NCBI GenBank assembly: GCA_036278635.1
Contig: DASUKQ010000155.1
Span: forward strand, 1-20,085
Reading direction: 5' to 3'
Length of the DNA stretch: 20,085 nucleotides
Origin: 66-474 sp036278635
GTDB lineage: Bacteria > Pseudomonadota > Gammaproteobacteria > Xanthomonadales > Rhodanobacteraceae
Shown here: piece by piece, positions 1 through 7,989 of the stretch
Numbering within the stretch: the first letter of the stretch is position 1
Layout: every line of letters starts with the position of its first letter
Notes under the pieces: model-generated
Seen by the model: only the letters and a program-made list of their open reading frames with translations
What the model was told of the DNA's origin: nothing
Databases searched by the model: none
Program-made: the position numbers and the translations under genes

Positions 1-406
1 CGCGTTCTTCAGCATGGACCAGTTCGACGTGCGGATGGAGATGAACCGCTTCCTCGGTCCGTACGCGTGGCTGTTCTGGAGCACGATGGCGTTCAACGTG
101 GTGCAGATCCAGTTGCTGTGGTTCAAGCGCATCCGTCGCAACCACGCCGCCGTCTTCGTGATCGCGCTCGGCGTGCTGTACGGCATGTGGCTCGAACGCC
201 TGATGCTGATCATCACCAGCCTGTACCAGGATTTCCTGCCCTCGAGCTGGGGCATGTTCTACCCGACCTTCTGGGACTTCGTGTTCCTGTTCGGCTCGAT
301 CGGCTTGTTCCTGTCGCTGTACCTCGTGTTCTCGCGGCTGATGCCGATGCTGTCGATGTACGAGTTGCGCAAGCTCGCGCACAAGCGCAGCGAGGTGACC
401 AGGTGA
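1..406 (+). CDS. actC: Alternative complex III subunit C (NrfD/PsrC-like), 3' end only
   Basis: This is the C-terminal ~134 residues of an integral membrane subunit; the 5' part lies outside the window, and the first complete codon is at position 2. Three hydrophobic helices are visible: around YAWLFWSTMAFNVVQ, around AAVFVIALGVLYGMW, and around FWDFVFLFGSIGLFLSL. The ending LRKLAHKRSE is polar and probably cytoplasmic. ActC belongs to the NrfD/PsrC family; in alternative complex III it is one of the two large membrane subunits that bind quinol. The call rests on the helix pattern and mainly on the order actC-actD-actE-actF, which is the conserved ACIII arrangement. The stop overlaps the next gene's GTG start by 4 bp (GTGA). 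ActC and ActF are paralogues, but the downstream position of the second copy identifies this one as C. Genes actA and actB should lie just upstream. Confidence 0.85.
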   Translation, partial: AFFSMDQFDVRMEMNRFLGPYAWLFWSTMAFNVVQIQLLWFKRIRRNHAAVFVIALGVLYGMWLERLMLIITSLYQDFLPSSWGMFYPTFWDFVFLFGSIGLFLSLYLVFSRLMPMLSMYELRKLAHKRSEVTR

Positions 407-936
407 GCGCGAGACTGCACGGGTTGCTGGCCGAGTTCGCGGACGCGGAGCAACTGCACGGCGCCGCGCTGCGCACCAGGCGCGAAGGCTACGTCTTCCT
501 CGAGGCGTACTCGCCGTACGCCATCGAGGGGCTCGCCGAGGCCCTGCATCCGCGCAAGGTACACGTGCCGTTCTGGACGCTGGTCGGCGGGATCCTCGGC
601 GGCGGAATCATGTATTTCGTGGAGTGGTATTCGGCGGCGATCGATTACCCGATCAACGTGGGCGGCCGCCCGCCCTTCAGTTGGCCCGCGTTCTTTCCGC
701 CGGCTTTCGAGATGACGCTGCTGTGGGCGTCGGTATTCGGCGTATTCGCGATGTTGATCGGCAATGGGCTGCCGCGCCTGCACCACCCGCTGTTCGCAAT
801 CCCCGAATTCGAACGCGGAAGCAGCGATCGCTTCTTCCTGTTGCTGCGCGCCCACGATCCGCGTTTCGATCTGCCGCGCTCGCGCGACTTCCTGGCCACC
901 CTCGCACCGCTCTCGATCATCGAGGTGGCGGAATGA
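403..936 (+). CDS. actD: Alternative complex III subunit D (DUF3341)
   Basis: This 177-residue membrane protein matches the DUF3341/ActD family in length and layout. A soluble N-terminal part (LLAEFADAEQLHGAAL, then EAYSPYAIEGLAEAL) is followed by two transmembrane helices, around FWTLVGGILGGGIMYFVEW and MTLLWASVFGVFAMLIGNG. A polar tail about 50 residues long then contains FAIPEFERGSSDRFFLLLRA. The phrase YSPYAIEGL and the short connection to the first helix are typical of ActD. The subunit is structural, holding the membrane part of ACIII together; it has no cofactor motif. I chose the GTG at 403 because it overlaps the actC stop as GTGA, the same style of junction found throughout this operon, and because family homology begins at once. 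Open sequence continues upstream in this frame only as a shadow of actC. The stop overlaps actE as ATGA. Confidence 0.88.
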   Translation: MSARLHGLLAEFADAEQLHGAALRTRREGYVFLEAYSPYAIEGLAEALHPRKVHVPFWTLVGGILGGGIMYFVEWYSAAIDYPINVGGRPPFSWPAFFPPAFEMTLLWASVFGVFAMLIGNGLPRLHHPLFAIPEFERGSSDRFFLLLRAHDPRFDLPRSRDFLATLAPLSIIEVAE

Positions 937-1661
937 GGCTTTGGCATGCCAAGTATCGCCATTGGCCGCGGCTGTCAAGCCCACTCATTCAAGGGAAGGG
1001 GTGGGTGGGGAAGGTGTCGTGCGCGACGCTGCTCGCGCTCACGCTCGCCGGCTGCGAGCGCGGCATGCACGAGATGTACGAGCAGCCGAAGTACAAGCCG
1101 CTGACGCCGAGCCCGCTGTTCGCCGATGGCAATTCCTCGCGCCCGCAGGTGGATGGCACGGTGCCGCATTCGGCGGGGGCGCTGGCCGGCACCACCAGCG
1201 GCCGCGATGGCGCGGTCAAGCCGCTGCCGCCGCCGGGACCGGCGGTCGGCGTGAACGCGCAAGGCAAGCCGCTCGCCCAGTCCGGGCGCGCAGCGGCACC
1301 CGGTTATTCGAATCCGTTGTCGATCACGCCGGCGCTGCTCGCGCGCGGCCGCCAACGCTTCGACATCTATTGCGCGCCCTGTCACAGCCGCGCAGGCGAC
1401 GGCGACGGCATGATCGCGCGGCGCGGCTTTCCGCATCCCCCGAGCTACCACACCGATCGCCTGCGCAATGCGCCGGACAGCCACTTCTACCAGGTGATCA
1501 CGAACGGCTACGGGGTCATGTATCCGTACGCCGACCGGATCACGCCGCACGATCGCTGGGCGATCGTCGCCTGGATCCGCGCGCTGCAATTGAGTCAGCA
1601 CGCGCCAGCCGCGGATCTGCGCCCTGCCGATCTCGCCAAACTCGACGGGGCGACGAAATGA
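933..1661 (+). CDS. actE: Alternative complex III monohaem cytochrome c lipoprotein ActE
   Basis: This 242-residue c-type cytochrome contains one CxxCH haem site (CAPCH, in FDIYCAPCHSRAGDGDGM), and a downstream VMYPYAD segment offers the probable axial methionine. A lipobox (LTLAGC, around residues 36-41) predicts export and lipid anchoring on the periplasmic face. It is the electron-transfer subunit of ACIII and would pass electrons from the quinol-oxidising core to the caa3 oxidase encoded downstream. A Pro/Gly-rich linker separates the lipidated cysteine from the haem domain. The start is uncertain. ATG 933 overlaps the actD stop (ATGA) but places about 27 odd residues before the signal peptide. 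GTG 1005, preceded by the purine-rich AAGGGAAGG (991-999), would give a normal 17-residue lipoprotein signal beginning MGKVSC. I list the longer form because of the operon's overlap pattern, but the shorter one is quite possible. Confidence 0.88.
   Translation: MRLWHAKYRHWPRLSSPLIQGKGWVGKVSCATLLALTLAGCERGMHEMYEQPKYKPLTPSPLFADGNSSRPQVDGTVPHSAGALAGTTSGRDGAVKPLPPPGPAVGVNAQGKPLAQSGRAAAPGYSNPLSITPALLARGRQRFDIYCAPCHSRAGDGDGMIARRGFPHPPSYHTDRLRNAPDSHFYQVITNGYGVMYPYADRITPHDRWAIVAWIRALQLSQHAPAADLRPADLAKLDGATK
941..952. other. 12-bp perfect palindrome TTGGCATGCCAA near the actE start
   Basis: TTGGCATGCCAA reads the same on both strands. It lies 5 bp after the ATGA overlap of actD and actE and upstream of the alternative GTG start of actE. 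It could be a chance palindrome, a small operator, or the tip of an RNA hairpin affecting actE translation. No second copy was noticed. Function unknown. Confidence 0.3.
991..1007 (+). promoter_or_regulatory. Possible internal ribosome binding site and GTG start for actE
   Basis: A purine-rich Shine-Dalgarno-like run, AAGGGAAGG at 991-999, stands 5 bp before an in-frame GTG at 1005. Starting there yields a compact signal peptide (M-G-K, a hydrophobic stretch, then LAGC), which looks more normal than the 40-residue leader from ATG 933. The element decides between two actE start sites and cannot be settled from sequence alone. Confidence 0.4.
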
Positions 1662-2809
1662 CCCCGGTCTGGCTGCCGCGGCGCTTCGAATGGCTGCTGC
1701 CGCCGGTGGGCGTGGCGGCGCTCGTCGGCTGCCTGCTGTTCGGACTGCGGGGCGACGTGCACCAGACGCTGCTGTCGTACCTGTTCGCGTTCGTGTTCTT
1801 CACCGGTTTGAGCGTCGGCAGCCTCGCGGTCGCGATGATCCAGCCGCTGACCGGCGGCGCGTGGGGCTACTACATCCGGCCGCAGGTGTTGGCGGCAGTG
1901 CGCACGCTGCCGCTGATGGGTTTGCTGGTGATTCCGATCCTGTTCGGAATGCACGTGCTGTACGTCTGGACCCACGCCGATGCGCTGGCGCACGACGAGG
2001 TATTGCGCCAGCAGACCTGGTGGCTCGGCTCCACGTTCTTCGTGATCCGAACGATCGGCTACTTCGTGTCGTGGATGCTGGTGGGGTTCCTGTTCCTGCG
2101 CGGCTTGCGGCGCAACACCCGACTGTCCGTGATCGCCGCGCCCGGGGCGATCGTGTACGCGCTCACCACCCTGATGGCCGCGTTCGACTGGATTTCCTCG
2201 CTCACCCCGCACTGGCATTCGAGCACCTTCGGCATGCTGGTCGCGACCGGCTGGATGCTCGGCGCCGCGGCGCTCGCGGTGCTTTGTGCCACCTGCTCGC
2301 CGGACGAGGAAGACCGGCATCCGCCGCACCTGCTGCGCGATCTCGGCACCCTCCTGTGCATGTTCGTGCTGGGCTGGGCCTACCTCGCCTTCATGCAATA
2401 CCTGACGATCTGGATCGCCGATCTTCCGGCCGAGAACGCCTGGTACATTCCGCGCACATTGACCACCTGGCGCTGGCTCGCCTGGTTCCTGATTGCGTTC
2501 GAATTCGCGATTCCGTTCGCGTTGCTGCTGTCGCGGCGCGCCAAGCGCAATCGCGTGGCGCTGGGCACCGTTGCAGGAATGCTGCTCGGCGCGAACCTCG
2601 CCTATGCGTTCTGGCTGGTGGTCCCCGGTTTTCGGCCCGCCGGCTTTTCGTTGCGCTGGACCGATCTCCTGGCGGTACTCGGGATCGGCGCGCCATGGGT
2701 TTGCGTTTATCTCTGCGCCCTTCGGGCGGGCCGCGTTCCCGCGGCGCGCGCTGACGCGGATGAGCCGGCACCGGTCGCCGGGCCGCGCGTGGAGCGGGTC
2801 GATGGCTGA
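1658..2809 (+). CDS. actF: Alternative complex III subunit F (NrfD-like membrane subunit)
   Basis: This 383-residue polytopic membrane protein has about ten predicted helices, the number expected for ActF. Examples are LLPPVGVAALVGCLLFGL near residue 15, LLSYLFAFVFFTGLSVGSLA, LPLMGLLVIPILFGMHVLYV, and WTDLLAVLGIGAPWVCVYL near residue 340. Segments such as RTIGYFVSWMLVGFLFLRGL, TTLMAAFDWISSLTPHWHS and LGWAYLAFMQYLTIWIADLP are characteristic of the family. ActF is the second NrfD-like quinol-site subunit and sits in the membrane beside ActC, with the haem and Fe-S subunits on the periplasmic side. The start ATG overlaps the actE stop (ATGA). The 3' end overlaps the next gene by 8 bp. The C-terminal ~25 residues (AGRVPAARADADEPAPVAG) are polar and look poorly conserved. 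Confidence 0.9.
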   Translation: MTPVWLPRRFEWLLPPVGVAALVGCLLFGLRGDVHQTLLSYLFAFVFFTGLSVGSLAVAMIQPLTGGAWGYYIRPQVLAAVRTLPLMGLLVIPILFGMHVLYVWTHADALAHDEVLRQQTWWLGSTFFVIRTIGYFVSWMLVGFLFLRGLRRNTRLSVIAAPGAIVYALTTLMAAFDWISSLTPHWHSSTFGMLVATGWMLGAAALAVLCATCSPDEEDRHPPHLLRDLGTLLCMFVLGWAYLAFMQYLTIWIADLPAENAWYIPRTLTTWRWLAWFLIAFEFAIPFALLLSRRAKRNRVALGTVAGMLLGANLAYAFWLVVPGFRPAGFSLRWTDLLAVLGIGAPWVCVYLCALRAGRVPAARADADEPAPVAGPRVERVDG

Positions 2810-3296
2810 ACTGCGCGAAGCCCCCTTCGGCCATGAACCGCCTGCGGTCGCGACGCGCCGGGTGGTCGGGGTCGTCCTCATCCTCGGCACGGCCGTGGCG
2901 ATCGCGCTGGTCGCGCTGTGGCTGGCGCTGACCTACTGGGTGATGCCCGAACACACGCAGTTGAAAACGCAGCCCGCGGTGCTGCCGCCGGCGCCGCGCC
3001 TGCAACCGCATCCGGATCAGGATCTCGCGGCACTGCGGGAAGAGAAAGCGGCGTTGCTCGACGGCTACGCATGGACGGACAAGTCGCACCGGTTCGCGAG
3101 GATTCCGATCGGGCGCGCGATGCAGGTGTATGTCCGGGAGCACAAGCCGGGACCCGGGACCCGGGACCGGGATCAGAAGCCGGGACCGGGGACCCGGGAC
3201 CGGGGACCCGGCGTCAACGGCAGGGAACTGGAAACCGGGGACCGCGGACATGAATCGGGCGTTCCGGGCTCCAGCTCGGCCGGGAAGCGGCCATGA
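2802..3296 (+). CDS. Small single-helix membrane protein of ACIII-caa3 operon, with repeat-encoded C-terminus
   Basis: This 164-residue protein has one transmembrane helix (about residues 21-48, VVGVVLILGTAVAIALVAL). A short linker rich in Pro and Leu leads to a conserved-looking segment YAWTDKSHRFARIPIGRAM (residues 89-107). Small proteins with a single helix and the pattern YxWxDK...RIPIxRAM are commonly found beside SCO and caa3/ACIII genes and probably sit in the periplasm as accessory or assembly factors; the exact role is not known to me. From residue 115 onward the protein is written by a GGGAC/GGGACC-type repeat and holds two 11-residue units, KPGPGTRDRDQ and KPGPGTRDRGP, followed by a degenerate Gly/Arg/Ser tail. 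Relatives would be expected to end shortly after RAM plus a few residues, so the last ~50 residues look like an acquired tail. The stop still overlaps the next gene as ATGA. Confidence 0.75.
   Translation: MAELREAPFGHEPPAVATRRVVGVVLILGTAVAIALVALWLALTYWVMPEHTQLKTQPAVLPPAPRLQPHPDQDLAALREEKAALLDGYAWTDKSHRFARIPIGRAMQVYVREHKPGPGTRDRDQKPGPGTRDRGPGVNGRELETGDRGHESGVPGSSSAGKRP
3144..3262. repeat. Degenerate GGGACC(C)/GGGAAC tandem repeat inside a coding region
   Basis: A run of CCGGGACC-like units fills about 3146-3208 and decays into GGGAACTGGAAACCGGGGACC-type sequence up to about 3262. A direct repeat AAGCCGGGAC occurs at 3144 and again at 3177, exactly 33 bp (11 codons) apart. Similar short G-rich interspersed repeats are typical of Xanthomonadales intergenic regions; here the repeat is read as protein. 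The spacing keeps the frame open, and the downstream ATGA coupling to the SCO gene is retained. Confidence 0.8.
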
Positions 3297-4147
3297 ACCG
3301 GCTGCTCCCCTGCGTGTGCACGTTGATGTTCGCGATGCTCCCGGGTTGCGTTCCGGCAGCCGGCTTCGCGAGTACGCAGACGCATGTGCGGGCGCCGCCG
3401 GATCTGTTGCATCGGGTCGGGTTCGACCAGGATCTCGGCGCGCAAGTGCCGATGGATGGGAAATTCCTTGATGCCCACGGGAAGCCGGTCACCCTTCGCA
3501 GCCTCGCGCATGGAAAGCCGATCCTGCTGGTGCCGGGCTACTTCCATTGCGTGAACCTGTGCGGGATCGTGCGGGCCGGGGTCGCCAACGCCGTGAAGGC
3601 AAGCGGGTTCACCCCGGGCCAGCAGTTCAACGTGGTGCTGGTCAGCATCGATCCCCGTGATGATCCGGGCTCGGCGCTCGCGACCCAGCGCAACGATGCG
3701 TTTGCGCACAAGGGCGCGCACGTCTCCCGGTGGCATTACCTCACCGGGCCGCAGGCGACGAGTGCCGCACTGATGCGCAGCATCGGCTTCCGGTACTTCT
3801 ACGACAGCCGCAACGGGCAATACGACCATGCGGCCGGCGTGGTGCTGCTGACGCCCCAGGGCAAGGTGTCGCAGTACCTGTTCGGAGTGAAGTTCCCGGC
3901 ACGCACGTTGCGGCTCGGGCTGGTGCACGCCTCGGGCAACCGGATCGGCAACATCGTAGACCAGTTCCTGCTGCTTTGTTGCCAGTACGACGCCTCGACC
4001 GGCCGCTATTCGCTGGTCATCCATCGCGTGATGCAGGGGCTCGGAATCACCACCGCATTGATGCTGTGCGTCTTCATCGTGGTGCTGCGGCGGATGGAGT
4101 GCCGCCGCCGCGGGTGGGACGTCCCCGACGACGGGGGGACGCGATGA
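3293..4147 (+). CDS. senC: SCO1/SenC family copper chaperone for cytochrome oxidase
   Basis: This 284-residue SCO-type thioredoxin-fold protein would deliver copper to, or reduce the cysteines of, the CuA site of the neighbouring CoxB. The copper ligands are visible: CxxxC as C86-VNL-C90 in GYFHCVNLCGIV, and H179 in YDHAAGVVLLTPQG. The phrase LVSIDPRDDPGSA is the usual SCO strand-loop. The N-terminus MNRLLPCVCTLMFAMLPGC is a signal sequence that may end in a weak lipobox (LPGC) or be cut near AAGFA. A C-terminal extension contains QFLLLCCQYD and a second hydrophobic helix (ITTALMLCVFIVVL, near 263-276). This longer form with a C-terminal anchor is what I expect for SCO proteins encoded in caa3/ACIII operons. 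The start ATG overlaps the preceding stop, and the stop overlaps coxB, both as ATGA. Confidence 0.88.
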   Translation: MNRLLPCVCTLMFAMLPGCVPAAGFASTQTHVRAPPDLLHRVGFDQDLGAQVPMDGKFLDAHGKPVTLRSLAHGKPILLVPGYFHCVNLCGIVRAGVANAVKASGFTPGQQFNVVLVSIDPRDDPGSALATQRNDAFAHKGAHVSRWHYLTGPQATSAALMRSIGFRYFYDSRNGQYDHAAGVVLLTPQGKVSQYLFGVKFPARTLRLGLVHASGNRIGNIVDQFLLLCCQYDASTGRYSLVIHRVMQGLGITTALMLCVFIVVLRRMECRRRGWDVPDDGGTR

Positions 4148-5098
4148 GCGCGCTGTTGCCGGATGCCTCCACCATGGCGCCGCAGGTCGACACCCTGTTC
4201 TGGTACATGATCGGGCTGTGCGGCTTCGTCGTGGTCGGGATCTTTTCCACGATGATCTATTTCGGGATCAAGTACCGCAACGGTTCGAAGGCGGATCGCA
4301 CCGGCAAGCACAAACAATCCATGGGCATCGAGGCGACCTGGACGCTGGTCCCCTTCGGGATGTTCCTCGCCGTGTTCATCTGGAGCCTGTTCCTGTTCAC
4401 GCGCCTGCATTCGCCGCCGACGGCGGCGCAAACGGTCTACGTCGTGGCCAAGCAGTGGATGTGGAAGATCCAGCATCCCGGAGGCCAGCGCGAAATCAAC
4501 ATGCTGCACGTGCCGCTCGGCGAGCCGATCCGGTTGGTGATGATCTCGCAGGACGTGATCCACAGCTTTTCGGTGCCGGCATTCCGGGTGAAGCAGGACG
4601 TGCTTCCGGGTACCTACACCTCGCTCTGGTTCACGGCCACCCGGGCCGGAAGCTACTCGTTGTTCTGCGACCAGTATTGCGGCCTCGATCACTCGAAGAT
4701 GATCGGCGACGTGATCGTGATGCAGCCCGCGGCCTACGCGCGCTGGCTGGAGAAGAACCCGGCGCCGCAGAGCGTCGCGGCCCGTGGCGCCGCACTGTTC
4801 CGCAGCCGCGGCTGCAGCGGCTGCCACGGCGCCAACGCGTCGGTGCATGCGCCGGACCTGGACGGCCTGTACGGACGCACGGTGCACCTCGCCGACGGCA
4901 GCACCGTGGTGGCCGACGACCGCTACATCCACGATTCGATTCTCTTGCCCGACGAGCAGGTCGTCGCGGGATTCGCGCCGATCATGCCTTCGTTCGAGGG
5001 CCAGTTGAGCGAGCAGGAGGTGCTGGCCCTGGTGGCCTACATCAAGTCCACCTCGGCCACCGCGCACCAACCGCCATCCGTCGGCTCGGAGAGTACCC

Positions 5099-5112
<14 letters not shown>
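4144..5112 (+). CDS. coxB: Cytochrome c oxidase subunit II with fused cytochrome c domain (caa3 type)
   Basis: This 322-residue subunit II accepts electrons and passes them to subunit I. Two N-terminal helices (about 17-38 and 69-90) are followed by the periplasmic CuA cupredoxin domain. Its ligands are present: H140 (VIHSFSVPAF), then C175, C179, H183 and M186 in FCDQYCGLDHSKM. The aromatic electron-entry patch is seen as KQWMWKIQHPGG. A cytochrome c domain is fused at the C-terminus, with haem site C224-SG-C227-H228 and likely axial M281 (PIMPSFEG). This fusion defines caa3 oxidases and removes the need for a soluble cytochrome c; ActE or another ACIII haem could donate directly. No cleavable signal peptide is obvious; the protein starts MSALLPDAS, with the first helix near residue 17. 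It overlaps senC by 4 bp and coxA by 14 bp. Confidence 0.96.
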
Positions 5113-6723
<1,611 letters not shown>

Positions 6724-6727
<4 letters not shown>

Positions 6728-7404
6728 ATGCCACAACCGCCGACACGCCGCTGCAACCGGGACGCCCCGCGCATCTCGAGGAGCAGTTCGACGAACCCGT
6801 GCAGCAGCACAGCGCGGCGTCGTTCGGGATGTGGATCTTCCTGGCCACGGAAATGCTGTTCTTCGGCGTGCTGTTCACGAGCTACACGGTGCTGCGGGTG
6901 TTGCACCCGGCCGGGTTTGCCGGGGCCAGCGGCCACACCGACCTGTTGCTCGGCTCCGCCGAAACCGCGGCGCTCCTGACGAGCAGCATCACGATCGTGG
7001 TCGCCCTGCGCGCGATCAAGCTCGGCCAGCGCCGGCTGGCCTCGCTGTTCCTGCTGCTGACGGCGGCGCTCGGCATCGGCTTCCTGGTGACCCACGGTTT
7101 CGAATACCACGCCGAATGGGAGGAGCACCTGGTGCCCGGGGTCCACTTCCTGCAGTCCGGGCCGCACGCGCATGCCGTGGAGTTGTTCTATTGCTTGTCC
7201 TACCTGCTGACCGGATGGCATTCGATCCATTTGATCATCGCGGTGTCGGTCGTGCTGGGCCTGGCGATCCGGGTGTGGCGCGGCACCTTCGGGCCGGACC
7301 ATTTCACGACGCTGGAGCTCGCGGCACTCTATTGGCATCTCGTCGACATCATCTGGATGTTCATCTTTCCACTGCTGTACCTGATCGGCAGGGCGCCCGG
7401 ATGA
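6724..7404 (+). CDS. coxC: Cytochrome c oxidase subunit III
   Basis: This 226-residue membrane subunit stabilises subunit I and supports proton uptake. Five hydrophobic helices are visible, the short form usual for caa3 enzymes: FGMWIFLATEMLFFGVLFTS, a second around AETAALLTSSITIVVALRAI, LFLLLTAALGIGFLVTHGFE, one spanning LLTGWHSIHLIIAVSVVLGL, and YWHLVDIIWMFIFPLLYLIG. E43 in ATEMLFFG and the carboxylate-rich HGFEYHAEWEEH, together with YWHLVDIIW, are family hallmarks. The start ATG overlaps the coxA stop. The stop overlaps another in-frame ATG (7401) that opens a 50-codon extension of coxD (see separate entry). Confidence 0.95.
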
Positions 7405-7550
7405 AGCGGCCACGTGCACCGGGAACCAGGGCCAGGCTGTTCCGCAGGCTCATCGGCGCGCTGGTTGCGCTGCAGGCGTTGCGGGCGGTCCGGCGCCATC
7501 GCCGGGCCGTCCGAGCTTCCGCTGCCACGCCGGGTCAGGAGGATTCGCGC
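7401..7550 (+). other. 50-codon in-frame leader between coxC stop and the supported coxD start
   Basis: An ATGA overlap at the coxC stop could begin translation at 7401, in the same frame as coxD and without a stop before it. The resulting 50 residues (MKRPRAPGTRARLFRRL at the start) are Arg/Ala-rich, have no conserved look, and precede what is normally the N-terminus of subunit IV. The stretch begins with CCGGGAACCAGGGCCAGG-like sequence, which resembles the GGGAC/GGGAAC repeat at 3144-3262. It may be a repeat-derived spacer that happens to remain open, an N-terminal extension, or a short coupled peptide. No other gene is seen in it. Confidence 0.45.
7537..7543 (+). promoter_or_regulatory. 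Strong ribosome binding site for coxD
   Basis: AGGAGGA at 7537-7543, 7 bp before the ATG at 7551, is the best Shine-Dalgarno sequence in the respiratory operon. It is the main reason to place the coxD start at 7551 and not at the overlapping ATG 7401. Confidence 0.75.
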
Positions 7551-7865
7551 ATGCATTCATCCCAGGCAAAACCGGAAGTGAAGTCGCTCAAAACCTTCGC
7601 TTGGGCATGGGTCGGGTTGCTGGTGCTGCTGGCCTTCACGGTCGGCAGCGCGTTCGTCGACCTCGGCGCCGCCAACACCGCGATCAACCTGCTGGTGGCG
7701 GTGATCATGATGCTGCTGGTGATGACCCTGTTCATGCACGAGAGCAAGGCGCGCAGGCTGACGCAGCTCGTCTCCGCGGCCGGGATCCTCTGGGTGGTCC
7801 TGATGATCGGCCTCTCGCTGGCCGATTACCTCACGCGCGTGCACATCCCCGCACCCTGGTCGTGA
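7551..7865 (+). CDS. coxD: Cytochrome c oxidase subunit IV (prokaryotic, caa3 type)
   Basis: This 104-residue small subunit has three predicted helices: FAWAWVGLLVLLAFTVGSAF (near 17-36), then INLLVAVIMMLLVMTLFMHE, and VSAAGILWVVLMIGLSLADY. Length, helix count and position directly after coxC fit the prokaryotic cytochrome c oxidase subunit IV family, and the HES(K) motif after helix two is common in it. The subunit has no cofactor and supports assembly or stability of the oxidase. The start is chosen at 7551 because of the strong AGGAGGA site; starting at 7401 would add 50 unlikely residues. It is the last gene of the respiratory operon and is followed 5 bp after its stop by a perfect hairpin. 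Confidence 0.87.
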   Translation: MHSSQAKPEVKSLKTFAWAWVGLLVLLAFTVGSAFVDLGAANTAINLLVAVIMMLLVMTLFMHESKARRLTQLVSAAGILWVVLMIGLSLADYLTRVHIPAPWS

Positions 7866-7870
7866 GCGCC

Positions 7871-7891
7871 TGCGCGCCGTCGCGGCGCGCA
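7871..7891 (+). terminator. Perfect GC hairpin after coxD, possible transcription end
   Basis: Two 9-bp arms (TGCGCGCCG and CGGCGCGCA) flank a TCG loop, with no mismatch, 5 bp after the coxD stop. No T-run follows, so it is not a classical intrinsic terminator. It could act with Rho, protect the 3' end of the long operon mRNA, or simply mark the boundary between the respiratory and glucan genes. Confidence 0.45.
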
Positions 7892-7929
7892 CGGTACGGC
7901 TGGACGGCAGGGGCCGGGTTCGGGCAACG

Positions 7930-7956
7930 TTGCGATGACGCGCCACTCGCTACCAT
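7930..7956 (+). promoter_or_regulatory. Candidate promoter for the glucan synthase gene
   Basis: TTGCGA (7930-7935) and TACCAT (7951-7956) are separated by 15 bp, a little short for a sigma-70 promoter, and the -10 is imperfect. The position is sensible: after the coxD hairpin and about 33 bp before the putative TTG start of the glucan synthase. The rest of the 124-bp gap (7866-7989) shows no other clear element. Weak evidence. Confidence 0.28.
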
Positions 7957-7989
7957 GGCAGGCCCGCCCGGCGCCCCAGAGAGACGATC

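Noticed and set aside
3144..3262. Possible CRISPR array or origin iterons
   Set aside because: The units are short, degenerate and contiguous without unique spacers, and lie within a reading frame. They fit an interspersed GGGAC-type repeat better.
7866..7989. Riboswitch or small RNA gene in the gap before ndvB
   Set aside because: Only a simple perfect hairpin and a weak promoter-like pair are visible; no conserved riboswitch core was recognised.
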